64,000 nucleotides of DNA from Sneathiella sp. P13V-1 (lineage in GTDB: Bacteria; Pseudomonadota; Alphaproteobacteria; Sneathiellales; Sneathiellaceae): assembly GCF_015143595.1 (NCBI RefSeq), contig NZ_WYEU01000002.1, positions 372,001-436,000 of the forward strand, written 5' to 3'. The notes beneath the pieces were generated by a model that did no database searches, was not told the origin of the DNA, and was given only the letters and a program-made list of their open reading frames with translations. Below are positions 45,750 through 55,293 of the stretch, in pieces; the first letter of the stretch is position 1, and every line of letters starts with the position of its first letter. A program made the position numbers and the translations under genes.

Positions 45750-46394
45750 GTGGCTGATATTTTTAGCGAAGTAGATGAAGAGGTCCGTAAAGACCGGTCC
45801 TTGGAACTTTGGGCGAAGTACGGAAAATACGTTATTGGTGGAGCGGTTGTAATTATCGCGGCAACTGCCGGTGTAGTTGCGTGGCAAAAACACCAACTGA
45901 GTCAGGCTCGGGATAACGGGGCGATTTTCGAAAATGCAAGCCGCCTTGCAACTGAGCAGAAGTTCGATGAATCTGCTGCGACATTTGGTGAGCTTTCTGT
46001 ATCAGGCACTGAAGGGTATAAAGCGCTTTCGACGCTCCGTCAGGCTTCCGCATTGATTGCTGCCGGAAAAGGAGCCGATGCCATCGTTTTGTATGATGAG
46101 CTAGCTGGATCCGCTGCAGATAATGAGTTTAAAAACGCTGCCCGGATTTTTGCTGGATATTATCTGATTGATAACGGCACCACAGCGGAAGTGCGTGATC
46201 GTGTATCCTCTTTGGCTAGTTCAGGTGACCTCTGGTCTGCGAATGCACAAGAATTGTTAGCCTTGGCTGATCTTAAAGACGGAAAGAAAGACGCCGCGCT
46301 CACCACTTTGAAAGCTCTTGCGGAAGATGCCGCAGCACCAGCAGGTGTTAAAGCAAGAAGTGAGCAGTTGGTGGAAATCCTGTCAGTAAAGTAA
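45750..46394 (+). CDS. YfgM-like membrane-anchored TPR protein
   Basis: This 214-residue protein has a cytoplasmic N-terminus (SEVDEEVRKDRSLELWAKYG), one transmembrane helix (YVIGGAVVIIAATAGVVAW) and a periplasmic TPR-like domain. It resembles the TPR_21/YfgM family that works with the Sec translocon and periplasmic chaperones. It is directly upstream of bamB and der, the same order seen with yfgM in many proteobacteria. It starts at GTG. Confidence 0.88.
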   Translation: MADIFSEVDEEVRKDRSLELWAKYGKYVIGGAVVIIAATAGVVAWQKHQLSQARDNGAIFENASRLATEQKFDESAATFGELSVSGTEGYKALSTLRQASALIAAGKGADAIVLYDELAGSAADNEFKNAARIFAGYYLIDNGTTAEVRDRVSSLASSGDLWSANAQELLALADLKDGKKDAALTTLKALAEDAAAPAGVKARSEQLVEILSVK

Positions 46395-46434
46395 TAGAGA
46401 CACTTGAATTCAGTTCAGGGAAGAGGGGCTTAGG

Positions 46435-47778
46435 GTGAAACGGTCAATCCGCACATTTGGTAAATGGGTAGCGCTTTGCGGTGCTATTTCCTTGGTATCT
46501 GCATGTGACAGCTTGCCAAATTGGTTTGGCGACTCTGAGGCACCGCCACTTCCTGGTGAACGAATTTCAATTCTGGCTTTGGAAAAATCACTCGAGCCGG
46601 ATGAAGGTTTGGCCGATGTAACCGTAAGGCTACCGGCTCCATATGCCAATGAAAACTGGCCTCAATCGGGCGGTGCAGCAAACAATGCAATGCATCATTT
46701 GCTGGCTGATGGGCCACTCGAAGAAGTTTGGAGCCGAAATGTAGGTGAAGGTAATTCTGAAACTATCCGTATCCCTACTCGTCCTATTATTGCTGATGGT
46801 CGGTTGTTCGTCATGGATGCTCGTAGTCGTGTGCGGGCGTATGAAGCTGCAACAGGTCGATATCTTTGGGGGGTGAATTTAACACCACGTGGTGAGGAAA
46901 GCGGTACCGTTGGAGGAGGAATTTCTGCAGGTTATAACCGCTTGGTCGCAGCAACGTCCTATGGTGAAGTATTTGTGCTGGATCCTGCAACGGGCCGTCA
47001 ATACTGGAAAGAGGATGTCGGCTCCCCGGTTCGGGCAGCGCCCACCATTGCTGAAGATGCTGTCTTTGTTATTACAGTAGACAGCCGTGTCATTGCACTG
47101 GAACTTGAAGACGGTGAAAACCGATGGGACTACGAAGGTGGTATTGAAACAACTGGTCTTCTAGGAGCCGCAAGTGCTGCTGTAGATAACGGGTTGGTCA
47201 TTGTTCCATTTTCGACAGGCGAGCTTTACGCACTGCGAGCAGATAATGGTCAGCAGGCTTGGAGTGATCAGCTTCAGAAGAAACGTCGTTACAGCTCTTT
47301 GACGTCACTTGCCGATATTAATGCAAATCCCGTGATTGATCGTGGGCTTGCTATTGCCGCCAGTTTCTCCGGCCATATGGTGGGCATTGATACTCGTAGC
47401 GGGAACCGCAAATGGGATCAAGAAATCTCTACTCTGCAAACGCCCTGGGTTGCCGGCGATTTCATTTTTGCAGTCACAACGGACGGTGAATTGGTTTGCC
47501 TTTCCAGACAAACAGGATTGATCCGTTGGGTCAGATCACTTGGTAAATATGAAGATCCTGAGGACAAATCAGGGTTAATTGTGTGGAATGGACCTGTTTT
47601 GGTAAGTGATCGTTTGATTTTGACTAATAATTACGGTATTGCGGTGTCTGTTTCCCCCTATGATGGAGAGATCCTGGGTAAGTTGGAGCTGGATGATCCT
47701 GTTTCCATCCCACCGGTGGTCGCCGGGGGTATATTATATATCTTAACGGACGATGCCCGCTTAGTGGCACTTCGCTGA
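46435..47778 (+). CDS. bamB: outer membrane protein assembly factor BamB
   Basis: This 447-residue lipoprotein (lipobox LVSAC, Cys24) forms an eight-bladed PQQ-type beta-propeller. Blades are seen as GRLFVMDARSRVRAYEAATGRYLWGVNL, VFVLDPATGRQYWKEDVGSPVRAAPTIAED and ELVCLSRQTGLIRWVR. BamB is an accessory of the BAM complex that inserts outer-membrane beta-barrels. It begins with GTG after GGGCTTAGG. It sits between the YfgM-like gene and der. Confidence 0.94.
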   Translation: MKRSIRTFGKWVALCGAISLVSACDSLPNWFGDSEAPPLPGERISILALEKSLEPDEGLADVTVRLPAPYANENWPQSGGAANNAMHHLLADGPLEEVWSRNVGEGNSETIRIPTRPIIADGRLFVMDARSRVRAYEAATGRYLWGVNLTPRGEESGTVGGGISAGYNRLVAATSYGEVFVLDPATGRQYWKEDVGSPVRAAPTIAEDAVFVITVDSRVIALELEDGENRWDYEGGIETTGLLGAASAAVDNGLVIVPFSTGELYALRADNGQQAWSDQLQKKRRYSSLTSLADINANPVIDRGLAIAASFSGHMVGIDTRSGNRKWDQEISTLQTPWVAGDFIFAVTTDGELVCLSRQTGLIRWVRSLGKYEDPEDKSGLIVWNGPVLVSDRLILTNNYGIAVSVSPYDGEILGKLELDDPVSIPPVVAGGILYILTDDARLVALR

Positions 47779-47786
47779 TTAACTAA

Positions 47787-49118
47787 ATGTCATTTACAGT
47801 AGCAATTATCGGGCGGCCCAATGTGGGTAAGTCCACTTTATTTAATCGCCTCGTTGGTAAGAAGTTGGCCCTGGTGGATGATACCCCAGGGGTAACCCGT
47901 GACCGGCGCGAGGGGGATGCCCGTATTGGGTCTTTGAAATTCCGTGTGATAGATACGGCGGGATTAGAAGAGGCTTTTGATGATAGCCTTGAAGGGCGTA
48001 TGCGACAGCAGACGGAACGCGCCTTGGAAGAAGCCGATGTTGCGCTGATGTTATATGACGCACGCCTTGGGGTTACCCCTATGGACAGCCATTTTGCTGA
48101 TTGGATCCGCAAATCTTCTGTTCCCGTCATTCTTTGCGCAAACAAATGTGAAGGTAAGGATGCACACGCTGAACTTCACGATGCCTATTCTCTTGGACTT
48201 GGAGATCCTGTGGCTGTGTCGGCAGAACATGGCGAAGGGATGGGGGAACTGTTTGATCTGTTGCTCCCTTATGAGAGGGAACAAGAAGAAGACATTCCGG
48301 CAAAAGACCGTCCGTTGCAGCTTGCCATCGTTGGTCGTCCGAATGCCGGTAAATCTACACTGGTAAACAAAATCATTGGTGAAGACCGATTGCTTACTGG
48401 CCCGGAAGCGGGTGTGACCCGTGACGCTATCTCCGTTGAGTGGGAACATGAAGGCCAGAAAATCAAACTTGTGGACACAGCAGGTATTCGCCGTAGAGCC
48501 CGGGTTCAGAAAAAACTGGAAAAACTGTCTGTCGCCGATAGCCTCAGGGTTATCAAAATGGCGGAGGTCGTTGTTCTTGTGATTGATGCGGATGTTTCTT
48601 TTGAGAAGCAGGATCTGACTATTGCTGCTCATGTGATTAATGAAGGCCGGGCGCTTGTGGTCGCTGTGAACAAATGGGACATTGTGAAAGATCGTAACGC
48701 GATGTTGCAACATATCCGCGATAAATTGCAGGTTTCTTTGCCTCAGGTTCGTGGTGTGCCAGTTGTAACCATGTCCGCGCTTACCGGACGAGGTCTTGAA
48801 AAACTGATCCCTCAGGTGCTGAGAGTTTACGAACTGTGGAATAAACGTATTTCAACAGCACAGCTCAACCGTTGGCTGGAAGGTATGTTGGAGCGGCATC
48901 CGCCGCCAATGGTGAAAGGGCGACGTCTGAAAGTTCGGTATATGACACAAGTGAAATCACGTCCGCCGACCTTTTCATTATTTATGTCGTCCCGTGGTGA
49001 GTTGCCTGAGGCTTATATCAGATACCTGATCAACGGTTTACGCGAAGATTTTGATATGCCGGCGGTACCGATCAGGATCTCTCCACGAACCGGCAAAAAC
49101 CCATATGCAAAAGATTAA
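47787..49118 (+). CDS. der: ribosome biogenesis GTPase Der (EngA)
   Basis: This 443-residue protein has two GTPase domains in tandem followed by a KH-like domain. The first has G1 GRPNVGKST with DTAGLEEAF and NKCEG; the second has GRPNAGKST with DTAGIRRRA and NKWD. The C-terminal part has [27 protein letters not shown]. Der is needed for 50S subunit maturation. It follows bamB by 8 bases and ends at a terminator shared with the converging gene. Confidence 0.98.
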   Translation: MSFTVAIIGRPNVGKSTLFNRLVGKKLALVDDTPGVTRDRREGDARIGSLKFRVIDTAGLEEAFDDSLEGRMRQQTERALEEADVALMLYDARLGVTPMDSHFADWIRKSSVPVILCANKCEGKDAHAELHDAYSLGLGDPVAVSAEHGEGMGELFDLLLPYEREQEEDIPAKDRPLQLAIVGRPNAGKSTLVNKIIGEDRLLTGPEAGVTRDAISVEWEHEGQKIKLVDTAGIRRRARVQKKLEKLSVADSLRVIKMAEVVVLVIDADVSFEKQDLTIAAHVINEGRALVVAVNKWDIVKDRNAMLQHIRDKLQVSLPQVRGVPVVTMSALTGRGLEKLIPQVLRVYELWNKRISTAQLNRWLEGMLERHPPPMVKGRRLKVRYMTQVKSRPPTFSLFMSSRGELPEAYIRYLINGLREDFDMPAVPIRISPRTGKNPYAKD

Positions 49119-49122
49119 TATG

Positions 49123-49150
49123 AAAGCCTCACCTAATTGGTGGGGCTTTT
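49123..49150. terminator. hairpin terminator between der and a converging gene
   Basis: AAGCCTCACC pairs with GGTGGGGCTT (one G-U) with loop TAATT and a T run on the plus side. It overlaps the last codons of the minus-strand gene at 49133. Confidence 0.75.
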
Positions 49151-49840
49151 GTTTTCCAGCGAAGTGAAAGCGGCTTTCAGTCGTCTGACTAGCTCAGTGC
49201 TGCTGTTCTTGTTCAGGGCAATGTATAAACGGCTGTTCAGGAGTTCCGGGCCTCGAATGCTGTAGGTGATGACGCCAGGATATAATTTTTCAAAGGATTT
49301 CAATGTTTTTTCAGACGTTGCAACGAAATCAGCCCGACCCATAGTGACCAATCGTATCGCTTCAAATTCTTCTACAGATTTAAGAATACTAGCAGGGGGA
49401 AACCCTTTTCTTTGCAAGGCTTCAAGCGACATGGATTGCCTGACGACAGAGATCTTATGGTTCTTTAACTCATTGAGATTTTTTGGAACGGGTTGGCTTT
49501 TTTTGAAACTATAGAAATAAATCGGATCACTTTGGTGGAGTTCACTAATCCATTGAAAAAGATGTTCACGGTTTTTTGTGCGAACAATTGTGTAGATGGC
49601 AATGTTTTTCTTTTGAAGCGCCATTTCATAGGCGCGCGCCCACGGCAACTTAATTATCTGAAATTCAATGCCGTTTCGGGTAAGTGTCTTTTTGACGATA
49701 TCTGTGGACGTGCCACCGATCTGACCGTTTTCATTTGTTACATATGGCGGCCAGATATCTGTAACAATCGTCAGTTTTTCATTTGCCCAAACAGGGCGGC
49801 AAATAAAAGTGAAGACGAATAGAAAGAAAAAGGCGCGCAT
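49133..49840 (-). CDS. periplasmic solute-binding protein, family 3 type
   Basis: This 235-residue secreted protein has a signal peptide (RAFFFLFVFTFICRPVWA, then NEKLT). The binding-protein fold shows LTIVTDIWPPYVTNENGQIGGTSTDIVKKTL, LPWARAYEMALQKKNIAIYTIVRT and ELKNHKISVVRQSMSLEALQRKG. The P-P-Y near the N-terminus and the first-lobe order are typical of SBP_bac_3. No ABC permease is adjacent. It and the gene at 12333 are two orphan binding proteins of similar type. Confidence 0.85.
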   Translation of the reverse strand: MRAFFFLFVFTFICRPVWANEKLTIVTDIWPPYVTNENGQIGGTSTDIVKKTLTRNGIEFQIIKLPWARAYEMALQKKNIAIYTIVRTKNREHLFQWISELHQSDPIYFYSFKKSQPVPKNLNELKNHKISVVRQSMSLEALQRKGFPPASILKSVEEFEAIRLVTMGRADFVATSEKTLKSFEKLYPGVITYSIRGPELLNSRLYIALNKNSSTELVRRLKAAFTSLENKSPTN

Positions 49841-49894
49841 TTATATACCTTAAGTTTTATGCCATAAGTATAATTTAATATTGCGCGCTATTAT

Positions 49895-50935
49895 TCAAGA
49901 TCTAATATTTTTTACAGTCCAGACGAGTTTTTCTTCGTTAATCTGCTGCATATCAAGGCCTAACATTTCGCGGTTAGACCTGACGGTACCAATCCAAAGT
50001 TCTTTCCAGCAATCCAGCATGATCTGCCGTTCTATGCCGCTTAGGCCACGCAAGATACGAAGACCAGTATGTTCAAAGCAGGTATCGTTGGTATTTGCGA
50101 TAGGCGTTGTATTGTCCCCCATACCTTTAAAGATAGTTTGCAGAAACAGGGAAGCATTTTGCTCATTTCCTTCTTTCAGCCCCAGCAGATCTGTAAGTTT
50201 GGGGAAATACTGCAGACCAATCAGACGAGCAGCTTTGCCACCCAATTCTCGGGTTTCATAAGGACCAATGACGTGACAAAGTTCGCTGAGGCCATTTCGG
50301 ATATATTCCATGGCATAGTTTCTATTTGCTTTGACCAGACGTTCTGCCGACCAGCTCTCGGTAGGTGGTACAGGCTGGCTGTTGGGATTAAAAGGAGGGG
50401 GTAGTTCACCTTTAGCGAACTGAAGTCTTTCATCGTCGGAAAGGTCATGATCATATTCTTTAAAATACCCGCAAAAACCAAATTCACCGGTTAAGTCTTC
50501 AGATACGCAGACATATCCGAGACGGGGGTTTTTAAGAGAAACACCGTTATGTGCATACCAGCCGCGCATAAAACCACGCCCAACTTCCTTTGGAACACCA
50601 CAAAGAGTAGGGCCATCATACATCCAGCGGGGATATCGAAACCTTACCCATGCTTTCTTGCTGTTCTCTTCCATATATTCAACACCGACACCGCCGATGG
50701 CATTGGATAGGACATGGTACTTCGCGCACGCAACCGCATCTGGCTCTCTTGAGAGGCCGAGCTTTTCAAAGCTGCTCAGGAATTTCTCCAGATGTTGCCG
50801 TCTGAAAAGACGAAACATCCATTCTTCAACAATGTCAGGGGATTTATTGGCAGAAACCATCAGCTGCAAACCAAGGAGGTATGCGTGGTGAATTTCTGCC
50901 TGCGCTTCAATCGCAGCATTGCCTGAAGTTTCCAT
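49895..50935 (-). CDS. conserved hypothetical protein of unknown family
   Basis: I do not recognise this 346-residue protein. It has no signal peptide. Notable segments are FVRLFRRQHL-like MFRLFRRQHLEKFLSSFEKLG, NAIGGVGVEYMEENSKKAWVRFRYPRWMYDG, GVPKEVGRGFMRGWYAHNG and ELCHVIGPYETRELGGKAARLIG. Several Cys and His (CAKYH, FGFCGYF, LCHVIG) could bind a cofactor. The ATG at 50935 with GGAAGGAC upstream is preferred over the open frame to 51001. A 13-bp inverted repeat encloses the ribosome-binding site and start. It lies downstream of an SDR gene on the same strand. Confidence 0.75.
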   Translation of the reverse strand: METSGNAAIEAQAEIHHAYLLGLQLMVSANKSPDIVEEWMFRLFRRQHLEKFLSSFEKLGLSREPDAVACAKYHVLSNAIGGVGVEYMEENSKKAWVRFRYPRWMYDGPTLCGVPKEVGRGFMRGWYAHNGVSLKNPRLGYVCVSEDLTGEFGFCGYFKEYDHDLSDDERLQFAKGELPPPFNPNSQPVPPTESWSAERLVKANRNYAMEYIRNGLSELCHVIGPYETRELGGKAARLIGLQYFPKLTDLLGLKEGNEQNASLFLQTIFKGMGDNTTPIANTNDTCFEHTGLRILRGLSGIERQIMLDCWKELWIGTVRSNREMLGLDMQQINEEKLVWTVKNIRS

Positions 50936-50981
50936 ATGATGTCCTTCCATTATTTGGAATGTTTTTTTGGACATCATATGG
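50932..50981 (-). promoter_or_regulatory. 13-bp inverted repeat enclosing RBS and start of the 50935 gene
   Basis: CCATATGATGTCC (50932-50944) and GGACATCATATGG (50969-50981) are perfect inverted copies. The first arm, read on the minus strand, contains the start codon and the end of the Shine-Dalgarno. Inner arms TTCCA (50945-50949) and TGGAA (50955-50959) extend the possible hairpin. It can act as an mRNA structure or paired operator; the role is inferred. Confidence 0.5.
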
Positions 50982-51013
50982 CTTAAGAAGAGTGGCTGCA
51001 ACGCCCTATCAAA

Positions 51014-51715
51014 TTAGAGGGTGATAATCTCACCATTACCTGAATAGTCAGCAGACAGGTATTTAAGGATTTCAGTTGCTTTTTCTTCAGGCGTTGGCAG
51101 CGTGCTTTGGTCTTCGCCAGGATAGGCGGACAGACGCAACTTTGTCGCCGTGGCGCCAGGGTCCAGAAGGTTCACTTTTGCATTGGTGCGTTCAATTTCA
51201 CCGGCATAGGTCTGAATAAAGCTCTCAAGTGCGGCTTTTGTTGCAGCGTAGCCGCCCCAGTACAGTTTGTGTTCCCGTGCAGCGGCTGATGTCAGGAATA
51301 GTGCCCGTCCGGCTTCACTTGCACGAAGAAGCGGGTCCAGAGCGCGAAGAAGGCGCCAGTTCGCATGAACGTTCAGGCGGAAGATATCTTCCCAGAGCTT
51401 TGGATCATACTGTGGCAGTGGTGTCAGTTTGCCAAGCATTGCGGCGGAGCCCACCAGAATGTCCAGCTTTTTCCAGCGTTCAAACAAAGGCGCGGCAAGA
51501 CCGTCAATGTTATTTGTTTCCAGCAGATCAAGTGGCACCAGTGTGGAAGAGCCACCAGCTTTCTGGATTTCATCGTCTACTTCTTCAAGGCCGCCGACAG
51601 AACGGGCGATCATGATGACATGTGCGCCTTCTTTTGCGAGGGCAATAGACACAGCCCTGCCAATTCCGCGAGAGGCACCTGTGACCAGTGCGGTTTTACC
51701 TTCAAAACTTTTCAT
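51014..51715 (-). CDS. SDR family oxidoreductase
   Basis: This 233-residue short-chain dehydrogenase has the cofactor motif TALVTGASRGIGRAVSIALAKEG, which favours NADP(H). The NNAG-like position is GSAAML and the catalytic Tyr-Lys is YWGGYAATKAAL. The C-terminal LLDPGATATKLRLSAYPGED is typical of a YciK-like group. It lies 12 bases downstream of the purF stop on the same strand. The substrate is unknown. Confidence 0.92.
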   Translation of the reverse strand: MKSFEGKTALVTGASRGIGRAVSIALAKEGAHVIMIARSVGGLEEVDDEIQKAGGSSTLVPLDLLETNNIDGLAAPLFERWKKLDILVGSAAMLGKLTPLPQYDPKLWEDIFRLNVHANWRLLRALDPLLRASEAGRALFLTSAAAREHKLYWGGYAATKAALESFIQTYAGEIERTNAKVNLLDPGATATKLRLSAYPGEDQSTLPTPEEKATEILKYLSADYSGNGEIITL

Positions 51716-51727
51716 GTCGTTATCCGT

Positions 51728-53200
51728 TTAAGAACCCTCTGAAAGAAGGGTCAATTCTTTGTCTTCGCCTGTCTCGTGATCTGTAAGATCAATGGGATAG
51801 TCGCCAGTAAAGCAGGCGTCGCAATATTGTGGCTGATCATTGTTGCGACCATCTTCACCCATGGCTTTATATAAGCCATCCAAAGAGATGAAACTCAGGC
51901 TGTCTGCACCGATAAATTTGCACATTTCATCAATGTTATATTGAGCGGCAAGTAGTTTTTGACGGGTAGGGGTGTCCACCCCGTAGAAGCAGGAATGACT
52001 TGTTGGCGGGCTTGCGATCCGCATATGAACTTCTGTCGCTCCCGCATCGCGCATCATCTGCACAATCTTGGTAGATGTGGTTCCGCGAACAATACTGTCA
52101 TCCACCAATACAACACGTTTTCCTTTAATCAGGGCCTGGTTCGCGTTGTGTTTAAGTTTAACACCTAAGTGGCGGATTTGATCCGTAGGCTCAATAAAGG
52201 TCCGTCCAACATAGTGGTTCCGGATGATACCAAGCTCAAATGGCATCCCTGATTGTTCGGCATAGCCGATAGCCGCTGGAGTGCCAGAGTCCGGAACAGG
52301 AATAACTGCATCCGCCTCTACAGGGTTCTCAGAGGCGAGTTGACGCCCAATATCCTTGCGTACGTCATAGACAGAACGTTCTTCAAGAACACTGTCCGGA
52401 CGTGCAAAATAGATATGTTCGAAAATGCAGAAGCGGCGAGGTGGGTTATTAAATGGAGAATGGGAACTGATACCATCCTCATCGATGATCACGACCTCCC
52501 CGGGCTCCACATCCCGAATAAATTCAGCACCGATGATATCCAATGCGCATGTTTCAGACGCCAAGATGTAAGAGCTATCCAGTTTACCAAGAACCAATGG
52601 GCGAACCCCATACGGGTCGCGCATTCCGATCATCTTCTTACTGGTCAAAGAGACGAGGGAGTAAGCACCCTTAATTTTCGACATTGCATCAACAATGCGA
52701 TCTACCACTTTGATTTTCTTGCTATTTGCGATTAAGTGGATGATTACTTCAGTGTCCATGGTGGACTGAAAGATGCTGCCTTCCTGAACCAGCTGCTTGC
52801 GAAGTGTCGCAGCGTTAGTCAGGTTTCCGTTATGGGCTACAGCAAGACCGCCATTGGCAAGATCAGCAAAAATTGGCTGAACATTTCTAAGGACGGTGCC
52901 ACCTGTTGTGGCATATCGATTGTGGCCAACTGCTGCGTCACCTTTAAGGCTGTTGATGACAGCTTCACTTGAGAAGTTGTCGCCGACTTTACCCATTGCT
53001 TTATGACTATGGAAGTGGCGACCATCGTGGCTGACGATGCCCGCAGCTTCCTGTCCTCGATGTTGCAACGCATGAAGGCCTAGTGCAACGAGGGCGGCGG
53101 CTTCTTCGTGACCATAAATGCCAAAGACACCACATTCTTCATGCAGTTTGTCATCATCAAACGGTGTGCCGGTCATTTGGACATAATCATGTTCAGTCAT
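51728..53200 (-). CDS. purF: amidophosphoribosyltransferase
   Basis: This 490-residue enzyme makes phosphoribosylamine, the first step of purine synthesis. The N-terminal nucleophile Cys follows a short propeptide (DDDKLHEE/CGVFGIYGHEE). The PRPP-binding site is VVLVDDSIVRGTTSTKIVQMM, with GVDTPTRQKLLAA following. Its start overlaps the cvpA stop (ATGA), the common cvpA-purF arrangement. With guaB and guaA, three purine genes are in the window. Confidence 0.98.
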   Translation of the reverse strand: MTEHDYVQMTGTPFDDDKLHEECGVFGIYGHEEAAALVALGLHALQHRGQEAAGIVSHDGRHFHSHKAMGKVGDNFSSEAVINSLKGDAAVGHNRYATTGGTVLRNVQPIFADLANGGLAVAHNGNLTNAATLRKQLVQEGSIFQSTMDTEVIIHLIANSKKIKVVDRIVDAMSKIKGAYSLVSLTSKKMIGMRDPYGVRPLVLGKLDSSYILASETCALDIIGAEFIRDVEPGEVVIIDEDGISSHSPFNNPPRRFCIFEHIYFARPDSVLEERSVYDVRKDIGRQLASENPVEADAVIPVPDSGTPAAIGYAEQSGMPFELGIIRNHYVGRTFIEPTDQIRHLGVKLKHNANQALIKGKRVVLVDDSIVRGTTSTKIVQMMRDAGATEVHMRIASPPTSHSCFYGVDTPTRQKLLAAQYNIDEMCKFIGADSLSFISLDGLYKAMGEDGRNNDQPQYCDACFTGDYPIDLTDHETGEDKELTLLSEGS

Positions 53201-53889
53201 GGTTTTACCTGAGTACCTTTAGTGAGGTTTTCCATCTGTTGTCGGGATTTTTCATCATATCCCTTCTCCAGATCTTCAATGGCATCTTTCACCGATTTCT
53301 CGACGTCATTACGCAACGTCTCGGGGATGCTTTCATAACCTTTTTTCGCCTTTATGGCGCTATCTTCCGCTGCTTCCGTCGCGATGCGCAGATTTTCCTG
53401 CATATCAGGCGGGGTCAGTGCGGCAACAAATTCACCAGCCGCCTGCGCAATGGGAAGCATCCTGGCTTCTGTCACGGCTTCTGGTCGGCCATTTTTGGGA
53501 ACGAACTGGACAAATACCAGCCAAGCGATCCCAACAACAACAATGGCGCGCGCGATGCCAAAGAAAATACCCAATGAGCGATCTAATGCACCAAGGGCTG
53601 AGGCTTTCACCTTTTCCGACACGGCGTGGGTGAGAAAAGAGAGGGCGACAAGGCTTACAATAAACAAGCCGGCACCAGTTGCCAGATCAGCCAGCAATAT
53701 GTTCGGGATGTAGAGGCGTGGATAAGGCTGTACGACCGGGAAAAGATACAGTGCGATGAAGGTTGCTCCGATCCACCCGGAAATGGACAGTACTTCTTTT
53801 ACAAATCCACGCAGAAAGCCAAATGCTGCTGATACAACAAGGATGACAAGAATAAGAGCGTCCACGATATTGATGGGCAGTTCCTGCAT
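53197..53889 (-). CDS. cvpA: CvpA family protein
   Basis: This 230-residue inner-membrane protein has four N-terminal transmembrane segments (NIVDALILVILVVSAAFGFLRGFVKEV, IGATFIALYLF and so on) with the CvpA motif GALDRSLGIFFGIARAIVVVGI. A soluble, charged C-terminal tail of about 80 residues follows. In E. coli CvpA is required for colicin V production and affects envelope properties. It is directly upstream of purF, as in many proteobacteria. Confidence 0.94.
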   Translation of the reverse strand: MQELPINIVDALILVILVVSAAFGFLRGFVKEVLSISGWIGATFIALYLFPVVQPYPRLYIPNILLADLATGAGLFIVSLVALSFLTHAVSEKVKASALGALDRSLGIFFGIARAIVVVGIAWLVFVQFVPKNGRPEAVTEARMLPIAQAAGEFVAALTPPDMQENLRIATEAAEDSAIKAKKGYESIPETLRNDVEKSVKDAIEDLEKGYDEKSRQQMENLTKGTQVKP

Positions 53890-53912
53890 AATCCGGTCTC
53901 TAGCCTTTAAAC

Positions 53913-55283
53913 CTAACTCTCGTTGGTGTTTGCCGTGAACAACCGCACGATCTCTGACAAATGTTCAATCTCAATCGTGCGAATGGAGTTTTCTTTCACT
54001 TTACTGCCAACCGGTATGATGGCAGTGGTGAAACCCAATTTCGCGGCTTCCTTCAGACGGGCATCCGTCTGACCGACAGCTCTGATTTCACCTGATAATC
54101 CAATCTCACCAAAAATGATACTATTTTCGGGAACAGGGACATCGGAAATTGATGATACAAGGGCAGCCGCGACGGCAAGGTCGGCTGCTGGCTCATTGAC
54201 TCTGAGACCACCAGCAACGTTCAGATAGACCTCATTACCTGTAAGGGAGAGGCCGCAACGGGCATCCAGCACCGCAAGGATCATCGCCAAACGGCTTGAA
54301 TCCCAGCCAACAACTGCGCGGCGCGGGGTTGCTTGCTGTGAGGGGGCAACAAGTCCTTGTATTTCGACCAGCAAAGGGCGAGTGCCTTCCATACCTGCAA
54401 AAACAGATGCCCCGCTGATCGCTTTTTCCTGATTGCCCAGAAAAAGAGAAGAAGGGTTACTGACCTCCTTCAAGCCTTTATCAGTCATTTCAAAGACGCC
54501 GATTTCATCGGTCGCACCGAAACGATTCTTAACCGCCCGCAAAATTCGGAACTGATGACCACGATCGCCTTCAAAATAGAGAACCGTATCCACCATATGC
54601 TCAAGAACCCTAGGGCCAGCAATTTGCCCATCCTTGGTCACGTGCCCCACCAGCATCAGAGCGCAGTTGAGTTTTTTCGCAAGGCGGATCAATTCCTGTG
54701 AACAGGCACGCACCTGAGAGACAGTGCCAGGGGCGCTATCCAGATTATCTGCATACATAGTCTGGATAGAGTCGATAATCAGAAGATCCGGGGCGTCCTG
54801 CTTTTCAAGGCTTGTGACGATATCCCGGATGGAATTGGCCGCCGCCAGTTTTACAGGGCTGTCCTGTAATCCAAGGCGTTTGGCACGCATGGATATCTGA
54901 GTGGTTGCCTCCTCCCCAGAGATGTAGGTGCATTTGTAGCCTTGCTTGGCCATCACCCCAACGGCCTGCAATAGGATGGTGGATTTGCCGATACCCGGAT
55001 CACCACCGATGAGCACTGACGAGCCGGGTACAAAACCACCACCTAAAACGCGGTCTAGTTCTGCGACACCACAATTGGCCCTTTTATATTCCTTGGCGAC
55101 CGTATCAAGGGACGTAAATTCCAGTTTTCGTCCTTTACCACTTGAAAGACCTTTAGGAACCGCTTCGTTGGTGGCTTCTTCTGCAATGGAATTCCATTCG
55201 CCGCAGGCGTCACATTTACCCTGCCATTTGCGGTAACTTGCACCACAGTTTTGACAGGAAAAATGTTCAGTTACTCTTGCCAT
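53913..55283 (-). CDS. radA: DNA repair protein RadA
   Basis: This 456-residue protein has an N-terminal C4 zinc finger (CQNCGASYRKWQGKCDACGEW), a RecA-like core with Walker A GGDPGIGKST and the KNRFGATDEIGVFEM motif. A C-terminal Lon-protease-like domain follows (GGLRVNEPAADLAVAAAL, FGEIGLSGEIRAV). RadA helps process recombination intermediates as a branch-migration helicase. It is upstream of cvpA on the same strand. Confidence 0.97.
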   Translation of the reverse strand: MARVTEHFSCQNCGASYRKWQGKCDACGEWNSIAEEATNEAVPKGLSSGKGRKLEFTSLDTVAKEYKRANCGVAELDRVLGGGFVPGSSVLIGGDPGIGKSTILLQAVGVMAKQGYKCTYISGEEATTQISMRAKRLGLQDSPVKLAAANSIRDIVTSLEKQDAPDLLIIDSIQTMYADNLDSAPGTVSQVRACSQELIRLAKKLNCALMLVGHVTKDGQIAGPRVLEHMVDTVLYFEGDRGHQFRILRAVKNRFGATDEIGVFEMTDKGLKEVSNPSSLFLGNQEKAISGASVFAGMEGTRPLLVEIQGLVAPSQQATPRRAVVGWDSSRLAMILAVLDARCGLSLTGNEVYLNVAGGLRVNEPAADLAVAAALVSSISDVPVPENSIIFGEIGLSGEIRAVGQTDARLKEAAKLGFTTAIIPVGSKVKENSIRTIEIEHLSEIVRLFTANTNES

Positions 55284-55293
55284 AAAATCCCTA

